Below, piece after piece: positions 49,542 to 60,929 of a DNA stretch of 64,000 bases. The translations under genes and the position numbers were made by a program. The stretch's first letter is position 1, and every line of letters begins with the position of its first letter. Location of the stretch: positions 184,255 to 248,254 of the forward strand of contig RPFO01000178.1 of the NCBI GenBank assembly GCA_009746045.1. Reading direction: 5' to 3'. Source of the DNA: Mesostigma viride. Taxonomy: Eukaryota > Streptophyta > Mesostigmatophyceae > Mesostigmatales > Mesostigmataceae. The notes beneath the pieces were generated by a model that made no database searches, was not told where the DNA came from, and saw only the letters and a list, made by a program, of their open reading frames with translations.

Positions 49542-49892
49542 ATGGATCCCTCGTTTATCCGTGGGATGGTTTTTGCGCCTGGTGCGGGCAACATACGCGC
49601 GGCTAACCGAGCGAACCGTTCAGAAGTGCCTTTTGAGAAAGAGTTTATCGAAGAGAACCGCGAGTCGGCTATCTCTGTTCGCCCCGACGCAGAACCCCAC
49701 TCCTATCGAAAGATTGACGGGGAGACTCTTCGTCAGATGCTAGATCATCGAAACGATGTGCGGACCTGGATCGAAAGTAAAACCGCTTCAGTCAACTCTC
49801 TAAGGAAAGAGGATCGCCGTGTTTTGAGGGATGGAAAAAAGGTAATCCTTTTTGGCGGCCAGTACGAGGATCTGTACGGACTACGTTGGTGA
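49542..49892 (+). CDS. Unknown protein (116 aa)
   Basis: Begins MDPSFIRGMVFAPGAGN; the rest is charged and helical. TATATAAAA is centred about 15 bp before the ATG, one of the clearest short-leader promoters here. Ends 1 bp before the convergent gene's stop. Confidence 0.65.
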   Translation: MDPSFIRGMVFAPGAGNIRAANRANRSEVPFEKEFIEENRESAISVRPDAEPHSYRKIDGETLRQMLDHRNDVRTWIESKTASVNSLRKEDRRVLRDGKKVILFGGQYEDLYGLRW

Positions 49893-49893
49893 G

Positions 49894-50385
49894 CTATCTA
49901 TGTCCATACACAAGTTCGAAAAGAATCGAAAATTTCTCCCCAGATAGATTGAGAAGCTCGCGAGAGGACGCTGGAATCGCGTATAGCTCGACTTCGATCT
50001 CCTTAGCGCTGGAGAGAGGCGGAGAGAACAGAACCGTGTCGTCTCGTTCGTTTTTAGGGGTGTAGGTTTCGGATCCGTTCGGGACGACGAAAAAGTGGCC
50101 TCGGCCCGCGTACACGTGCGAAGGGTCTAAGGACGAAGGCGGGACGGGGATGGCGGCGTGCACTTTGTTGACTTCGAATCCTCCGAGCCTCACGTACACT
50201 GCGGTTGAGACAGGACTCGTGGAAGGTATGGAAGCCCAAATCACGCGAAGGGACTTGACGTCTCTTATCGGAAAAGGCATTTTAAAACACGTGTCGTTAG
50301 GAAGGTTCGATCCTGTTACGAGCACCTGTGTTCTCCTGTCTCTACTAGCGTGTGGTCTTGCTACGCCGTCTATGACACAGTCCAT
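49894..50385 (-). CDS. Beta-rich protein, possible virion component (163 aa)
   Basis: No membrane segment. Alternating hydrophobic strands (LRVIWASIPSTSPV, HFFVVPN, IEVELYAIPA) suggest a beta-sandwich. I recall similar small proteins near capsid genes in large viruses but cannot name a family. Confidence 0.65.
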   Translation of the reverse strand: MDCVIDGVARPHASRDRRTQVLVTGSNLPNDTCFKMPFPIRDVKSLRVIWASIPSTSPVSTAVYVRLGGFEVNKVHAAIPVPPSSLDPSHVYAGRGHFFVVPNGSETYTPKNERDDTVLFSPPLSSAKEIEVELYAIPASSRELLNLSGEKFSILFELVYGHR

Positions 50386-50413
50386 ACTTGTTTACTATGC
50401 GATGATAAAAACT

Positions 50414-50614
50414 TTAGGAATGCGGCAAATTCGTCTCGGACTGTAGGCGATAGCTCACGATGTATCCAGTTTTCTCCTCGCCTTGTGTCTTATGAGTGTA
50501 CCAGTCAATTACATGTTCGGCGCGCCAAAAGGAGCGAACTTCTTTATCCAGTTTGCTCTGTTTGCGACACAACAGCATTGCAGCCGCACCAATGCACAAT
50601 GACAAGATGTTCAT
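50414..50614 (-). CDS. Small membrane protein (66 aa)
   Basis: N-terminal hydrophobic helix (ILSLCIGAAAMLLC) followed by a charged tail. Same strand as its neighbours. Short, moderate support. Confidence 0.5.
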   Translation of the reverse strand: MNILSLCIGAAAMLLCRKQSKLDKEVRSFWRAEHVIDWYTHKTQGEEKTGYIVSYRLQSETNLPHS

Positions 50615-50650
50615 GGTTGATGGTTTATATTACAGTTTAAAAAAATGCAT

Positions 50651-50875
50651 TCAAGCGAATCCATTGTACAATTTCCAAAGAGCTGCTAAAACGATGACTA
50701 CTAGTAACAGAAGGGCCAAACCACCCCCTAAAAGTCCCTTTGTCTTTGTTTCATTAGGATTCGATACTCTCTCGTTTTCTTTTTTTTGAACACGTCCTCT
50801 CCACAGCATAATACTGGCTCCCGCCAATATAAGGAATATCACAAAACCAGTAATTAGATACAGTTTCCAGTCCAT
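50651..50875 (-). CDS. Small two-helix membrane protein (74 aa)
   Basis: Two transmembrane helices (YLITGFVIFLILAGASIML and GLALLLLVVIVLAALW) around a basic loop with LWRGR. LWRG recurs in the next gene, hinting at a shared topology. Confidence 0.65.
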   Translation of the reverse strand: MDWKLYLITGFVIFLILAGASIMLWRGRVQKKENERVSNPNETKTKGLLGGGLALLLLVVIVLAALWKLYNGFA

Positions 50876-50984
50876 CGCACTTGTTGTAAACTTTCAAAAA
50901 AAAAAACGTTCAGTCTTCCGGCAACCATTTCATCAAATAAAGAACGACCGGGGGCAAAAGACGTTATTATAATTCCAATACCGA

Positions 50985-51685
50985 TCAATGCCCCACGTAG
51001 CGCTCTTGTCTGTTATCTTGTTTGATTCTGGCGCCACCTCTCCACAGCAAGATACCGCCTATGGTCGTAAGAACGGTAATAATGACAGCCCAAAGTGTCA
51101 AAGCGAGTTTCCTGTTCGTCACGCCTTTATCAAGTGTCCGCAGAAAAAAATAGAGCAGGCTCGAGGCACTGCATTCTTCCCCCGGCTTCTGTACGTCGAA
51201 TGCGCGGGGTTCGCCTCTCGCCTCGTTACGAGATCCGCTCTTCTCACCGATTTGTTGTACTCCACCGTCTCCTTTGAAACGTGCGTCAAAAGACAATCGT
51301 TCGCGATCAACATTTGCTCGAAAAGGCGCATCGTTTTTTGCGCGTTTTCGCGATCGTAGCGGTTTTCGTTTGCTCTCGTTCTTTCGGCGATGATCGTGTT
51401 GATCCCGAACAACAAAGCGGACTGGACAGAGTCGCACGCAAGAGGGACGCTGTCGACGCCAAACTTGCTCTTTAATTGGCGAGCGGGAAGTCCAGACAGA
51501 GCTTTGGAAACCTCGTTCCAGTGAAACTTGACGTCTTGTAGCGCCTGTTTCTTGCACTCGTTCGCGAAAATCGCGTCGTGCAGAGTTTTTGTCGAGTCCA
51601 GGCAGCTAAGAGTAGGATACTCTTGAAGCCTGCGAGGGCGCAAGTACACCGTGTTTGCAAAAACGGGCTTGTTGGAGGTCTCCAT
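50985..51685 (-). CDS. Tail-anchored protein, frameshifted (about 233 codons)
   Basis: Starts METSNKPVFANTVYLRPRR at 51685 and is helical for about 150 residues. The original frame then drifts to low-complexity codons and stops at 51119. Another frame from about 51240 ends in a transmembrane helix (LALTLWAVIITVLTTIGG) and LLWRGG. A one-base shift near 51240 would give a tail-anchored protein like 50651. Family unknown. Confidence 0.55.
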
Positions 51686-51792
51686 GGCTGCAAAACGCAG
51701 CGGTGACGACCGACGAGGTCTGTCCTGTTTTTATACGTTTTCGATCCTGGTAACCGAATTCAGGATAAAAAAAACGACGATTCATTGTAACA

Positions 51793-51987
51793 ATGCGTCA
51801 AATGGGAGTCTGTTGGTCAGTACCGTTAGACGAACACGTGCAGATGAGGAACTCGTATCCTCTGCGCCGATCTTTAGATTTAATTTTTCCTTCCGAGACG
51901 GTTACGCTTGTACGGCTTGACACCGCCCGAAACAACGATAATCGATCAAAGGAAGAAAACAAATCAAAATTTAAAAAAATCGAATAA
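51793..51987 (+). CDS. Small unknown protein (64 aa)
   Basis: MRQMGVCWSVPLDEHVQ, basic C-terminal tail (KEENKSKFKK). No shadow of another gene here. Weak support. Confidence 0.4.
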   Translation: MRQMGVCWSVPLDEHVQMRNSYPLRRSLDLIFPSETVTLVRLDTARNNDNRSKEENKSKFKKIE

Positions 51988-51991
51988 TTTT

Positions 51992-53976
51992 TCACCCCAA
52001 CCAAAACCCTTCTAAAACAATTTGGCGAATCGGCATGTCGCCGTACCCATGAATTTTGTCGATTTTTTTTATGGATTCTCTGACCTCGCTGATTCCGTCC
52101 CTGAACTCTTTTTCGTTTTCTCGTTTATTCGTTTTTCTGTCGACGTTGAATGTTTTTGCGATCGCCACTATCTGGTCGAAGTCAGCTCGCACGTTTTGTT
52201 TGAAATTTTGACCCGCGCTGGTTGCAAACCGTTTAGCGAGTTCTAGAGATTTTCGAAGAAGGGAAAGTCCCTTTTCTTTTACGTATTTCCTTATCTCTTC
52301 GCCTCTCGTCAATGGGCAATTAATGGCTTCGCGTGCGCCGGCTGCCATCCAGCTGTCTCGATTGTGAACCTTGCTCATGAGTCTGCAGTCAATAGCCGCC
52401 TCTCTCAGTTTTCGCATGAATTTTGTCACACCTTCGGTCTCGTTTTCTTGAATAGCGCGTTCCGTCACGAGTTCGTCTACGCCTCCGATCGTCATGTACC
52501 GGTGCACCGTTACCGTCCAATGTTTCTGGTCGAGCTGCAAGTGACTACAGTGTCGGACAGCGCGCGCGATCGCCTGACGTTCGGCGCTGATATCGAGAAG
52601 CGGCTCCATCAGATGGATGTGACGAACGCTTTTCAGGTCTAAACCTTCGTTGAAACGTTTTCGCGCCAAGATAATATGTAAAAACCGCCCTTTCGCGTTT
52701 TTCTTGTGGTTAAAAACATCCATCACTCTCCGCAACGTCGTGTCAGAAACGGGCATGGCGTCCGAGCCAAGAATGACGAACCTGGGCGCTTCGGTTGTTG
52801 GAAATCCTCTCGAACGGAGAGATGAGTGTATCCTTTCGATTCCAAAATCATAGCGACGTACTTTATTCCATGGGCATTGAACGCCGAGTATAGATACTGC
52901 TTTTCATTGGGATGGTCCGTGATCTCTTTCACGATGCAAGCGATCTTCGGAGAATATTTGTCAAGCTTCTTTGCAGCCTCAGAGGCAGACATTTTAAACA
53001 ACGAGAGCGAGTTTGAAACCCTGCGAGCTTCATACAAAAAACGGTCGCGTCCTCGCGACTCGTCTGGTTCCTTACTTTTGGTTCGGAACACTTTCTGTTG
53101 ACCCGTGCTCATTTCCACCAGGTGGAACTGATCAGGTTGTCGAACGGGGTAAACAGACGAATCGCCGGCGTAATCGACAAAAGAACAAAGGCCTCGAAAC
53201 GCGTCTAACGGAGAGTCGGGCGTGATCGGTGCACCTCTTATCATCGTAAGAAGGCGCTGAATCTCGTTTTCGTTCCTTCCCGGAGTAGCGCTTAGGATCA
53301 CCATGTAAAGACCGCGGTTGTCTTTGGACGGCTTCTCGAGGAAATCGAGTAGAGCTGTGTACTCTTTGGCTTGACCCGGCGGAGGGTTGAATAAATTTTG
53401 AACTTCGTCCATAATAAGGACTCCGTTCTGCAGAAGATCCCGTTTTGCGCGTCCAACGCCCCGATACAAGTCTAGAAGATGCGCAAGTTGAGTAAAACTC
53501 ATAATTCGTCTTTCTTCGACCCGGTTTGCTATCATTCGAACCACTTCTTCGTCAGAAGCGTTCTTGAAACGCGGAAACATGGACGCGCAGCCGCTGTAAC
53601 CCGCAATGGTGTTGTTCACGGCATTCTCTCGACTCGTGACGAGAAATATGCTGCGATTTGTGTCCCAGAAAGCGTCAATGGCTCCCAGCACGGTGCAGGT
53701 CTTACCTGAGCCTGTAGAATGCCAGGCCAGAAAACCTCTGTGTTTGCTTCCGCGTTCTGCGATTCCTCGGAGGTACATATTCACGACGGCTTGCTGAGGA
53801 GCAAGTTTCTTGTCGGAAGGGTTCGAGGAGCACGAGTTTTTTCCAACGGATCTGTGCTCAGGGGGTGGGTTCCCGTATATGCGACCTTCGAAGTAGTTTT
53901 TTATGAACGCCTGTGTGTCCGCTATCTGGGAAGTTTCCGCATCGGGCCATTTGGATGGTAAAGGATGTTTTCCCAT
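51992..53976 (-). CDS. D6/D11-type SF2 helicase, frameshifted (about 661 codons)
   Basis: ATG at 53976. Motif I is WHSTGSGKTCT, motif II LIMDEVQNL, motif III LSATPGRN. The C-terminal half, in another frame from about 52810, has GLDLKSVRHIHLMEPLLD and AIARAVRHCSHLQLD...VTVHRYM, the final motifs typical of nucleocytoplasmic large-DNA-virus D6/D11 helicases. These NTPases act in early transcription initiation or termination, packaged in virions. The frame changes at about 52800-52820. Best single marker of viral origin in the window. Confidence 0.8.
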
Positions 53977-54022
53977 TCTTTATTTCTACTTCTATTAATT
54001 TCCGGCTGTTAGTAATAAAGAC

Positions 54023-57000
54023 ATGGCGAGAAACCTAACGGCTGCTCGAGAAGAAATAGCGTCGATGTGGAGGACCGGGGCGGTGGGCGGGGTCTGATGA
54101 AATTTCACCAGTATGTAACCGCTCCTCCAAGTCCCTTTAACGCGGTCGAACTCGCAAACGCGGTCCATCAAGTCGTTTCAATCGGCAAATTCGCCACATT
54201 CGTCCATCTGCAGTGGGAGGCGGGGATAAAGAACTTAGACTCGAAGTATATCACGACCCAGTTTTCTAAAGATATCGTGTCTGACAAACTCAAGTCGATA
54301 TGGTACAGTCAGCAGAACACGTACGAGGGGATGATGCTCTGTCAGGTGGTCCTAAATTACGCACGTACCATGAGTGTTGAAGAAGTGAATGCCGTCGTAG
54401 ACGCCACGTTTCGTCGTGATCGGTGCACGCTTTACTTGGCCCAAAACGGGGGGCAAAACAGTATTGTAATTCGACAGCTCGGGATATCCACAAAGACGTT
54501 TGTTGACAACAACGACATCAACAAGTGGCTCGGGTGGCATGGAAAACCGACGCCTGCCGCCCCGACAGTGGGCGGTTCAAAATGGGGAATAGAGAACAAA
54601 GTCACCTGGTCTGGGCTCGGTTTCGATATAGCTCCTAGCGGGACAAGCTCGACTACAGCGACAGGAAAGACGATCCAAGAGTGTGCTGAGATTTGCGGAA
54701 GGGACAATGCAAAGTGCGCAGGGTTCACCTGGAAGCCTAACCAAGATGTCGCAAACATCGGCGCTTGCTGGTTCAAGTCGGACGTGAAGACGAATCCGAT
54801 ACCGAGCTCGAACGTTTTCTTCACGTTGACGAACCCGAATTTTCGCAATACCGCCGCTGCAAGTACCCAAATCGGTCAAACTCTCAGTGGATTGGCGACG
54901 GCTGGCCAAACAGCCCCGACAGCCCCGACACTTTCGAACCCGGAGAAGATGAACATTGTGCGTCAAATTTTTTCCAATGCTGCAAAGGACAACAATGCCA
55001 AGTTCAACGTGACTGGTGAAGACAACACTAAAGAGTGGTCTGCTGATACTATAGATGGGTACATAAAGAACGCTATTTACCCGCGCGAACTTACTAATAA
55101 TATAATCCCCCCTAACAATGCCTTTGTCACAACTTGGATTGGGGATGGTGCCGCCGTTACAGGGTTCACGGTTAAGTGGAGGAGTAAAGATCACGGAAAA
55201 CTGTATGAAACAACGCTGAATTCATCTCAGATTTCAAAATACTATACCCCTCCTATCGTTTCCACTGGTTCTTCCTCAAACTCTACGACTGGCTCTACCA
55301 CTTCAACAAATCAAACCGCTTCTACAAATCCGGCAGTTACGTCCTCTAACACGACAGCAGCCGCGGTCGATATACGTCCTACTTACCCAGAGATCGCTGC
55401 GTTATGGGCGACGGACCAAGTTCACAACGCGATAAGCGCTGAATTAGAAAGGGTACAAAAGGGTGCGTGGAGAGAAGAGGATATGCAAAAAATATCCATC
55501 AGAACGGTTCGAAGGAGACTCTATGTCCAGAAACTCCTAACAACGCTCGGAAGAGGACTCTCGATGATGGATCTAGATGTAAACGGGTTGTTGCGGGGAT
55601 ACGTGTCTCGCGAGGCCCTGTCGGCGTTTTTAGACTGGTCGGCCTGGATCGACGCTGTTAAGAAACAACAAGTTCTAGCAGCTCTCGATCAAGAACTCTC
55701 TCTCGTAGAAAAATGGAACCAGGCGACAGGAGAAGCATTCGCGGATGGAGTGCCGTTTCTAAGACCTCTTCGAGCCACGTTGCCCGTTTACACAGCGGGA
55801 CAAGTCTCCGACCCGGTACTGCTGTCCATGTACGCGAGCTTTATAATGTCTTCTGCTCCTTATTCTGAGCGTGCTCTGGTCAGAACAAAAGCCGTATCGC
55901 TGCTTTACCCCGTTCCGAACTTGCCCCCTCCTCCAACTTCTGAGACTTCCAATTCGAACTCCAACCCAGTGACAGGGACTGCTTCTACATCCTCCGTCGC
56001 CCCTGCGACTTTTGAAAACACAGTTTCGAAGATTGCCGGGTTTTGGAACGCGCAGGATGTTGAGTCTGCCATCAAGACCCATCACAGTTACGCAGAGAGT
56101 AACCCTTCGAACGCTTCCAAACTCGTCGAAGAGGTGAAAAAGTTGTCTCCGATGCTCGTTTGGTCAAAGGCTGTTTATGATAAACGCGGTTCGATCGGCA
56201 ATATAGAAAGTAAGTATTTTGCGTCGGCATTCACAAAATCCGCTGTTCTTTCGGAAGTAAACAAGTCGTATTGGATCGATCGCAGACCTCTGGACGCGAC
56301 GTATATCCTGAATGCTGCAATGAAATACGCGGAAGCGTGACCGAGTCGGAAGCCAACAATGTCGCCGATCCCGTGTTTCGTAGAGATCAGGCGACAAGGT
56401 TCATGTCCCTGCCCTCAAACTCGGGTGATGTGGAAAAGATGATCGAGATGTCCGTGAATACCAAAACGTTTACTTCGGCAGACGACGCAAGGAATTGGAT
56501 ACGTCAAGATGGAGCTTCCATCCGTTACAACGGCAATATTCGGTCAAAAAACCCTTCTCAAGTGTGGGGCGTGTCAAACAACGTCACTTGGACGAGTTCC
56601 GGGTTCAACATTACCCCGGCGGGGTCGAGTTCCGACTCGATGACTGGGGTGACTCTGGAGGCATGCGCTGATGCTTGCTCTAAGGACAATGCCAAATGCG
56701 CTGGATTCACGTTTCGGCCTCTTCCTGTCGGTTCGCAAACGGGCAATTGCTGGTTCAAGTCAGATATCGCAAGTAAAGCGATGCCGAGTTCGGGGCTTTT
56801 CTTTACTTTTTCAAACCCTGACTTTGGAAAAGGGCCTACAGTTGACCCGATCACGACATCCGCTGGATCGACTAGTGCGACGAGTGGTACAGGATCGAGC
56901 TCAGGAACGTCTACATCCACGAGTACTAGTGGGACAAGTGGTACAGGATCGAGCACGGGAACGTCCACATCCGCGAGCACCGGTGCAGCAAGTGGTACAG

Positions 57001-57557
57001 GATCGAGCTCGGGAACGTCTACATCCACGAGTACTAGTGGGACAAGTGGTACAGGATCGAGCTCAGGAACGTCTACATCCACGAGTACCGGTGCGACAAG
57101 TGGTACAGGGTCGAGCACGGGAACGTCCACATCCGCGAGCACCGGTGCAGCAAGTGGTACGAGCTCGGGAACGTCCACATCCACGAGTTCGGAGTCAAAT
57201 ACGGGTAGCGGGACGACCACTGAAACGGCATCTACCTCGGGGACAACGACCGGGACGAACGCAAATACGGGTAACGGGACGACTACTGAAACGGCATCGA
57301 CCACAGGAACGACGACTGTGACAAATACTTCGAGTCAAGGAACAACTCTCGACGCAACCACAGTCGCTCAATCGGCGCAGGCAGCGGTGGAGAAAAATCT
57401 CAACGACATGACGACCACTGATATACAAACAACTGAGACAACGGAAAAGGAAAGTAAAGACAAAAAGGACGAGGAAGACAAACAAACAGGTTTGATCGTG
57501 ATTTCGTCTCTGATCGGGGTCTTCATTCTAGTGATGTTCGTGCTAGCTGTGCGTTGA
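54023..57557 (+). CDS. PAN/Apple-domain membrane protein, frameshifted twice (about 1178 codons)
   Basis: ATG at 54023 after TAGTAATAAAG. A first shift occurs in the G-rich stretch near 54080, a second near 56330; between them one frame is open for 750 codons. Two related blocks of about 250 residues occur, at the start and after about 56150. Each ends in a PAN/Apple-like domain (GKTIQECAEICGRDNAKCAG... ACWFKSD and TLEACADACSKDNAKCAG... NCWFKSD), with the Cys spacing that binds proteins or glycans. After the second block comes a Ser/Thr/Gly repeat region (GTGSSSGTSTSTS) suited to O-glycosylation, then a single transmembrane helix (GLIVISSLIGVFILVMFVLA). Likely a virion surface attachment protein. 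Confidence 0.75.
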
Positions 57558-57589
57558 TGAAACTTTTTCTGTGCAGGTTCTATAGTACG

Positions 57590-57925
57590 ATGAACGCCGG
57601 TAACACAATGTCGCGCGGGGTGACGGAGGACGAGCTACGTAGGAAGATGAAGAGACAGCAGCGTCTTGCGAAGGCCGAGTCGGGATTTGGCGTGGGGACT
57701 CTGATCGCAGTTGCCGTTGTGGCTGTTGCAGTCGCGTACTTTATTTTCTTTAGCTCTTCCTCAAAGGGTGAACCAGACGCGGGATCAAAGGGATGGGAGT
57801 TTAACACCGAATCCGGTCCAGAATACGGAAGCGGAGGCCACACAGCGGCTCAGATGGGGGTCCACCTCCGCCCAGCTACGACCAGACTTTCGCGAGCTTC
57901 ATTAATAGCTAAAGGAATAATGTAA
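57590..57925 (+). CDS. Tail/central-anchored membrane protein 1 (111 aa)
   Basis: Basic N-terminus (ELRRKMKRQQRLAKAE), one helix (GTLIAVAVVAVAVAYFIFF), then a Gly/Ser-rich tail. TATAGTACG precedes the ATG. First of three co-directional membrane genes. Confidence 0.68.
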   Translation: MNAGNTMSRGVTEDELRRKMKRQQRLAKAESGFGVGTLIAVAVVAVAVAYFIFFSSSSKGEPDAGSKGWEFNTESGPEYGSGGHTAAQMGVHLRPATTRLSRASLIAKGIM

Positions 57926-57926
57926 A

Positions 57927-58337
57927 ATGGCAAGCGCAAGTGGTGTGGTCGCGGGTTTAGTTGCAAGAGTTGCAACACTAGGAAGATCGGCCTCCGCTGC
58001 TGGAAGGGCCGCGAGTAATGCGGGTCGTAGCGCTCGTGGCGCTACAGGTGCCGGAAAGGTCGCTTCGAAGGCAGGGGAGTCTTCGAAGATTGCGGAAGGG
58101 ACCGCGTCGGGTTTAGAACTTGTTGCGGGCGGCGTTTTGTCCGCCGCTGGAATGTTCTTGGGCGAAAAAGCTTTGAACGCCGTGATCGAAGACGACGAAG
58201 ATATGAAGGATGGCGGAGAGGCGACAACGAACGCTTTTTCGGGATCGTTGTTTGTAATAGTCGTCGCGGGATTCTTCGTAGTGGTGCTGATTCTTTTGAT
58301 ATGGCTGATGGTACGACGGATAAAATCGAGCGAGTAA
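57927..58337 (+). CDS. Membrane protein 2, Ala/Gly/Ser-rich (136 aa)
   Basis: Starts 1 bp after the previous stop. N-terminal half is Ala/Gly/Ser/Arg repeats, then an amphipathic helix, acidic loop and a C-terminal transmembrane helix (SLFVIVVAGFFVVVLILLIW) followed by a basic end. Reads like a small virion membrane protein. Confidence 0.68.
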   Translation: MASASGVVAGLVARVATLGRSASAAGRAASNAGRSARGATGAGKVASKAGESSKIAEGTASGLELVAGGVLSAAGMFLGEKALNAVIEDDEDMKDGGEATTNAFSGSLFVIVVAGFFVVVLILLIWLMVRRIKSSE

Positions 58338-58368
58338 AACTTTCCTTTCCTATTATAGAAATGCTGTA

Positions 58369-58863
58369 ATGCCCCCGAAATTTCAACGGTCTGAGGTTGG
58401 ACAACGGTTGGAAAAATCGCCTACGTTCCCTCCCCGAGACAGACAAACCACTGATGACGAAGTCAGGGACCCGAGCCAAATTTATTTAGAACTCCTTACT
58501 CGATCTAGATCTAGAACCCCTTCGAGCCGACCTAATACGGCGAGAGACAAGGACGAGGACGCTCCATCTGCAAATCCGAAAGCGGACGAGGCCGCTGACG
58601 TCTCCGCGAAGACCGGCATTGAGAAGGCGAAACACTATTCCGCCATAGCCGGGAAGGCGGTAGTCGGCGGAATAGCCACGGTCGGAGGATTCTTTGTTTT
58701 TGACAAACTTGTGAGCTTGTTTTCCAACTCAGACTCCACTGAAGAGGAAACTACGACAGAAAATTCAAGAGGCTTGAACATATTTTATGGAATTTCAATT
58801 ATAATCATTTTACTCGTAATCATTTTCCTGTTCTACAAATATTTCACTCGCTCGTCTACTTAA
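58369..58863 (+). CDS. Membrane protein 3 (164 aa)
   Basis: Pro/Arg/Ser-rich N-terminus, a Gly/Ala/Val segment (VVGGIATVGGFFVFD) and a C-terminal transmembrane helix (ISIIIILLVIIFLFYKY). TATTATAG lies 15 bp upstream. Overlaps the end of the convergent RNR gene by 8 bp. Confidence 0.68.
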   Translation: MPPKFQRSEVGQRLEKSPTFPPRDRQTTDDEVRDPSQIYLELLTRSRSRTPSSRPNTARDKDEDAPSANPKADEAADVSAKTGIEKAKHYSAIAGKAVVGGIATVGGFFVFDKLVSLFSNSDSTEEETTTENSRGLNIFYGISIIIILLVIIFLFYKYFTRSST

Positions 58864-60888
58864 CAGGGCATGCTCCGTTCGGACAATCGGAGGAAAACAT
58901 GTCCTCGTAGGACATGATCCCCGAGTATGATACGGGGCGCAAAGATGCCACATAGGACTCGAACTTCGTCTTGGTCACCACTTCCTGTGGGAGATATGCG
59001 TACCCGAGATCGGCCGCGTTCTTCGTCGGATCGCACCTCAAAAGGAACGAAACCCCGACGTACTCGTCCCAGTGCCGGTCTAGCCAGTCCAAGATGGACG
59101 GGATCTCGCTCGGGTCATACGAAATCGTGCAGCTGACGTTCTGCTCGCAGAAACTGTCCATGACCTCACGATATCTCTCGAGCTGATCGACGGCAGTCTC
59201 GACGTTCACCTCGACCTCCTCCACAGTCCCGTCCTTGCGAGTCACCGTCTTTTTGACGAAAGGGACGTTGTCGAAAGAAACTGGGAAAGTCACCAACACC
59301 GATTCAGGCTCGAAAGGTTTGTCGATGACGCGGTATCCTGCTTCCAAAAACCGCCGGACAAGCTCGTCGTGCTTCGAAAACGTGACGTTGTTGAAAACGT
59401 ACTTCCCCAGCGGCTTATGGATGCCTTCCGGGACCTCTCCCCACTCCTTGGTGGACATGATCTTGGAAAGCGTCCCGCTCGGCTTGATGCACGTGACGTT
59501 CTTGGGCAGAGGGCGGTGGAGTTCCATGGCCATCGAGTAGGCTGCCGTCACGATGATGTTGCGCATCCTCCTGAAATCGTACGACTGAAGGTCAGGCCTC
59601 GTGACGATCCCCGTCAGACCCACTCCGCAGAGGTGCAGAAACCGTTGTTGAGATGCCACGCCTCTTGCAGAATCTCGTCCTGCAAGTTGACGCACGTCTG
59701 GCGGTAGTTCATCCTAGCCGTGAGGTATAACGACCGCTCGAGGTTTCCCTTGTCGCACGCGCGAAATGCAGCGAGGTTGACTTCGGAAAGGTTGCAGAAA
59801 GACTTGTTGCCTAACAGGATCTCGGAACATGGATTCACGCCCGCACACCACGGTGCGCGACGGAGAGCGGTCTCCATGTTGATGAGCCCCGGCTCGCTGC
59901 CACCCGACTCGAGCATGATGTCGAAAATCTCGACGAGCTGATCGGTAGTTGGCTTCGAGTAGAACACGAGACTGTTGTTAGACTGCTGCCTGTGCGGATT
60001 ATCCTTCCAGAACTCCTTCTTCGCATACGCGAATTCGCGCCATTCAGGAGACCCGTACTTGATAAGAGCGATCTCCGCCGAACGACGACTGCTCAAGATC
60101 GTTCCGATGTGGTTCACGATGTCGACAATGTCCATTTTCGTCAACAGCTGGTCGGAACGCTTGGACAGAAGTCGGGCGATCTTTTCGAACGCGGTGGCAA
60201 TCTGCGCGTCTCCGCTCGATGTCCATGCGTACCCGGACAGCCTCTCTCCGGCTGGTCGGATTTCGCTGAAGTCAAGAATGAGCGTCTTGGCAGGGAACTT
60301 GCCCGCAAGGAGTTTGCCTACGCTTTTTGCCCAAGCGATAGCTGAATCCCCGACGCTGATCGTCCAAACCTTCGACTCGCTGTCGAACGTCTCTTTGTTG
60401 ATCTCTCGCCCTCCCTTAGTCGTGCGTTTGGACCGAATCACCTGCACGTCGTCGATAGCGTTTGCAAACCCGTTGAGCGTTCCGGTAATGGGTGCGAATC
60501 CGACTCCGCATCCTTGGAGCAAAAGCCAGGTCACGTCCACGACGTCGTAGACCGTCTCGACGTTTGTGAATGCGCAGTTGAACATTGAGGACTCTCTGCG
60601 CCGAGAAAGTTCGGTGCCGCCGAGCCAGAGCGTGCGACCAGCAGGTGCCACACGGCGAGAAAGAATGAGAGAGCGAACCTCTTCGAGCTCCGCTTCCTCT
60701 TGTGCAGTAAGGTTTTCGCCTTTGGCTCGCACCCACAGCCATCGCTGATGGGACATGACGCGGTCGACGACCTGCTGCCATGTCTCGAGACCCTTTCCTC
60801 CCTGGTCGAGTGGGCGGTGGTAGGTACGTAGGGCGATGGCCATCGCCCGATCCGTAGGAGTGGTGTCCATGGCCGCGGGTGCTTGCAT
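58856..60888 (-). CDS. Adenosylcobalamin-dependent ribonucleotide reductase (class II, monomeric type), frameshifted
   Basis: Reduces ribonucleoside triphosphates for DNA synthesis without a small subunit. MFNCAF gives the first reducing cysteine. QGCGVGF is a conserved substrate-site loop. NPCSEI carries the Asn, radical Cys and Glu, and SFCNLSEVN the partner cysteine. The C-terminus ends SDCPNGACPVK, a Cys pair of the kind that re-reduces the active site. Two frames join near 59640; a single base appears missing there. Length of about 677 codons fits the RTPR-like family (around 700-740). Needs vitamin B12 from host or medium. Class II enzymes are uncommon in eukaryotic large viruses. Confidence 0.85.
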
Positions 60889-60929
60889 GCCTCGTGAAGA
60901 GAAGAGACTTTTATCGTTGCCGGATAACC

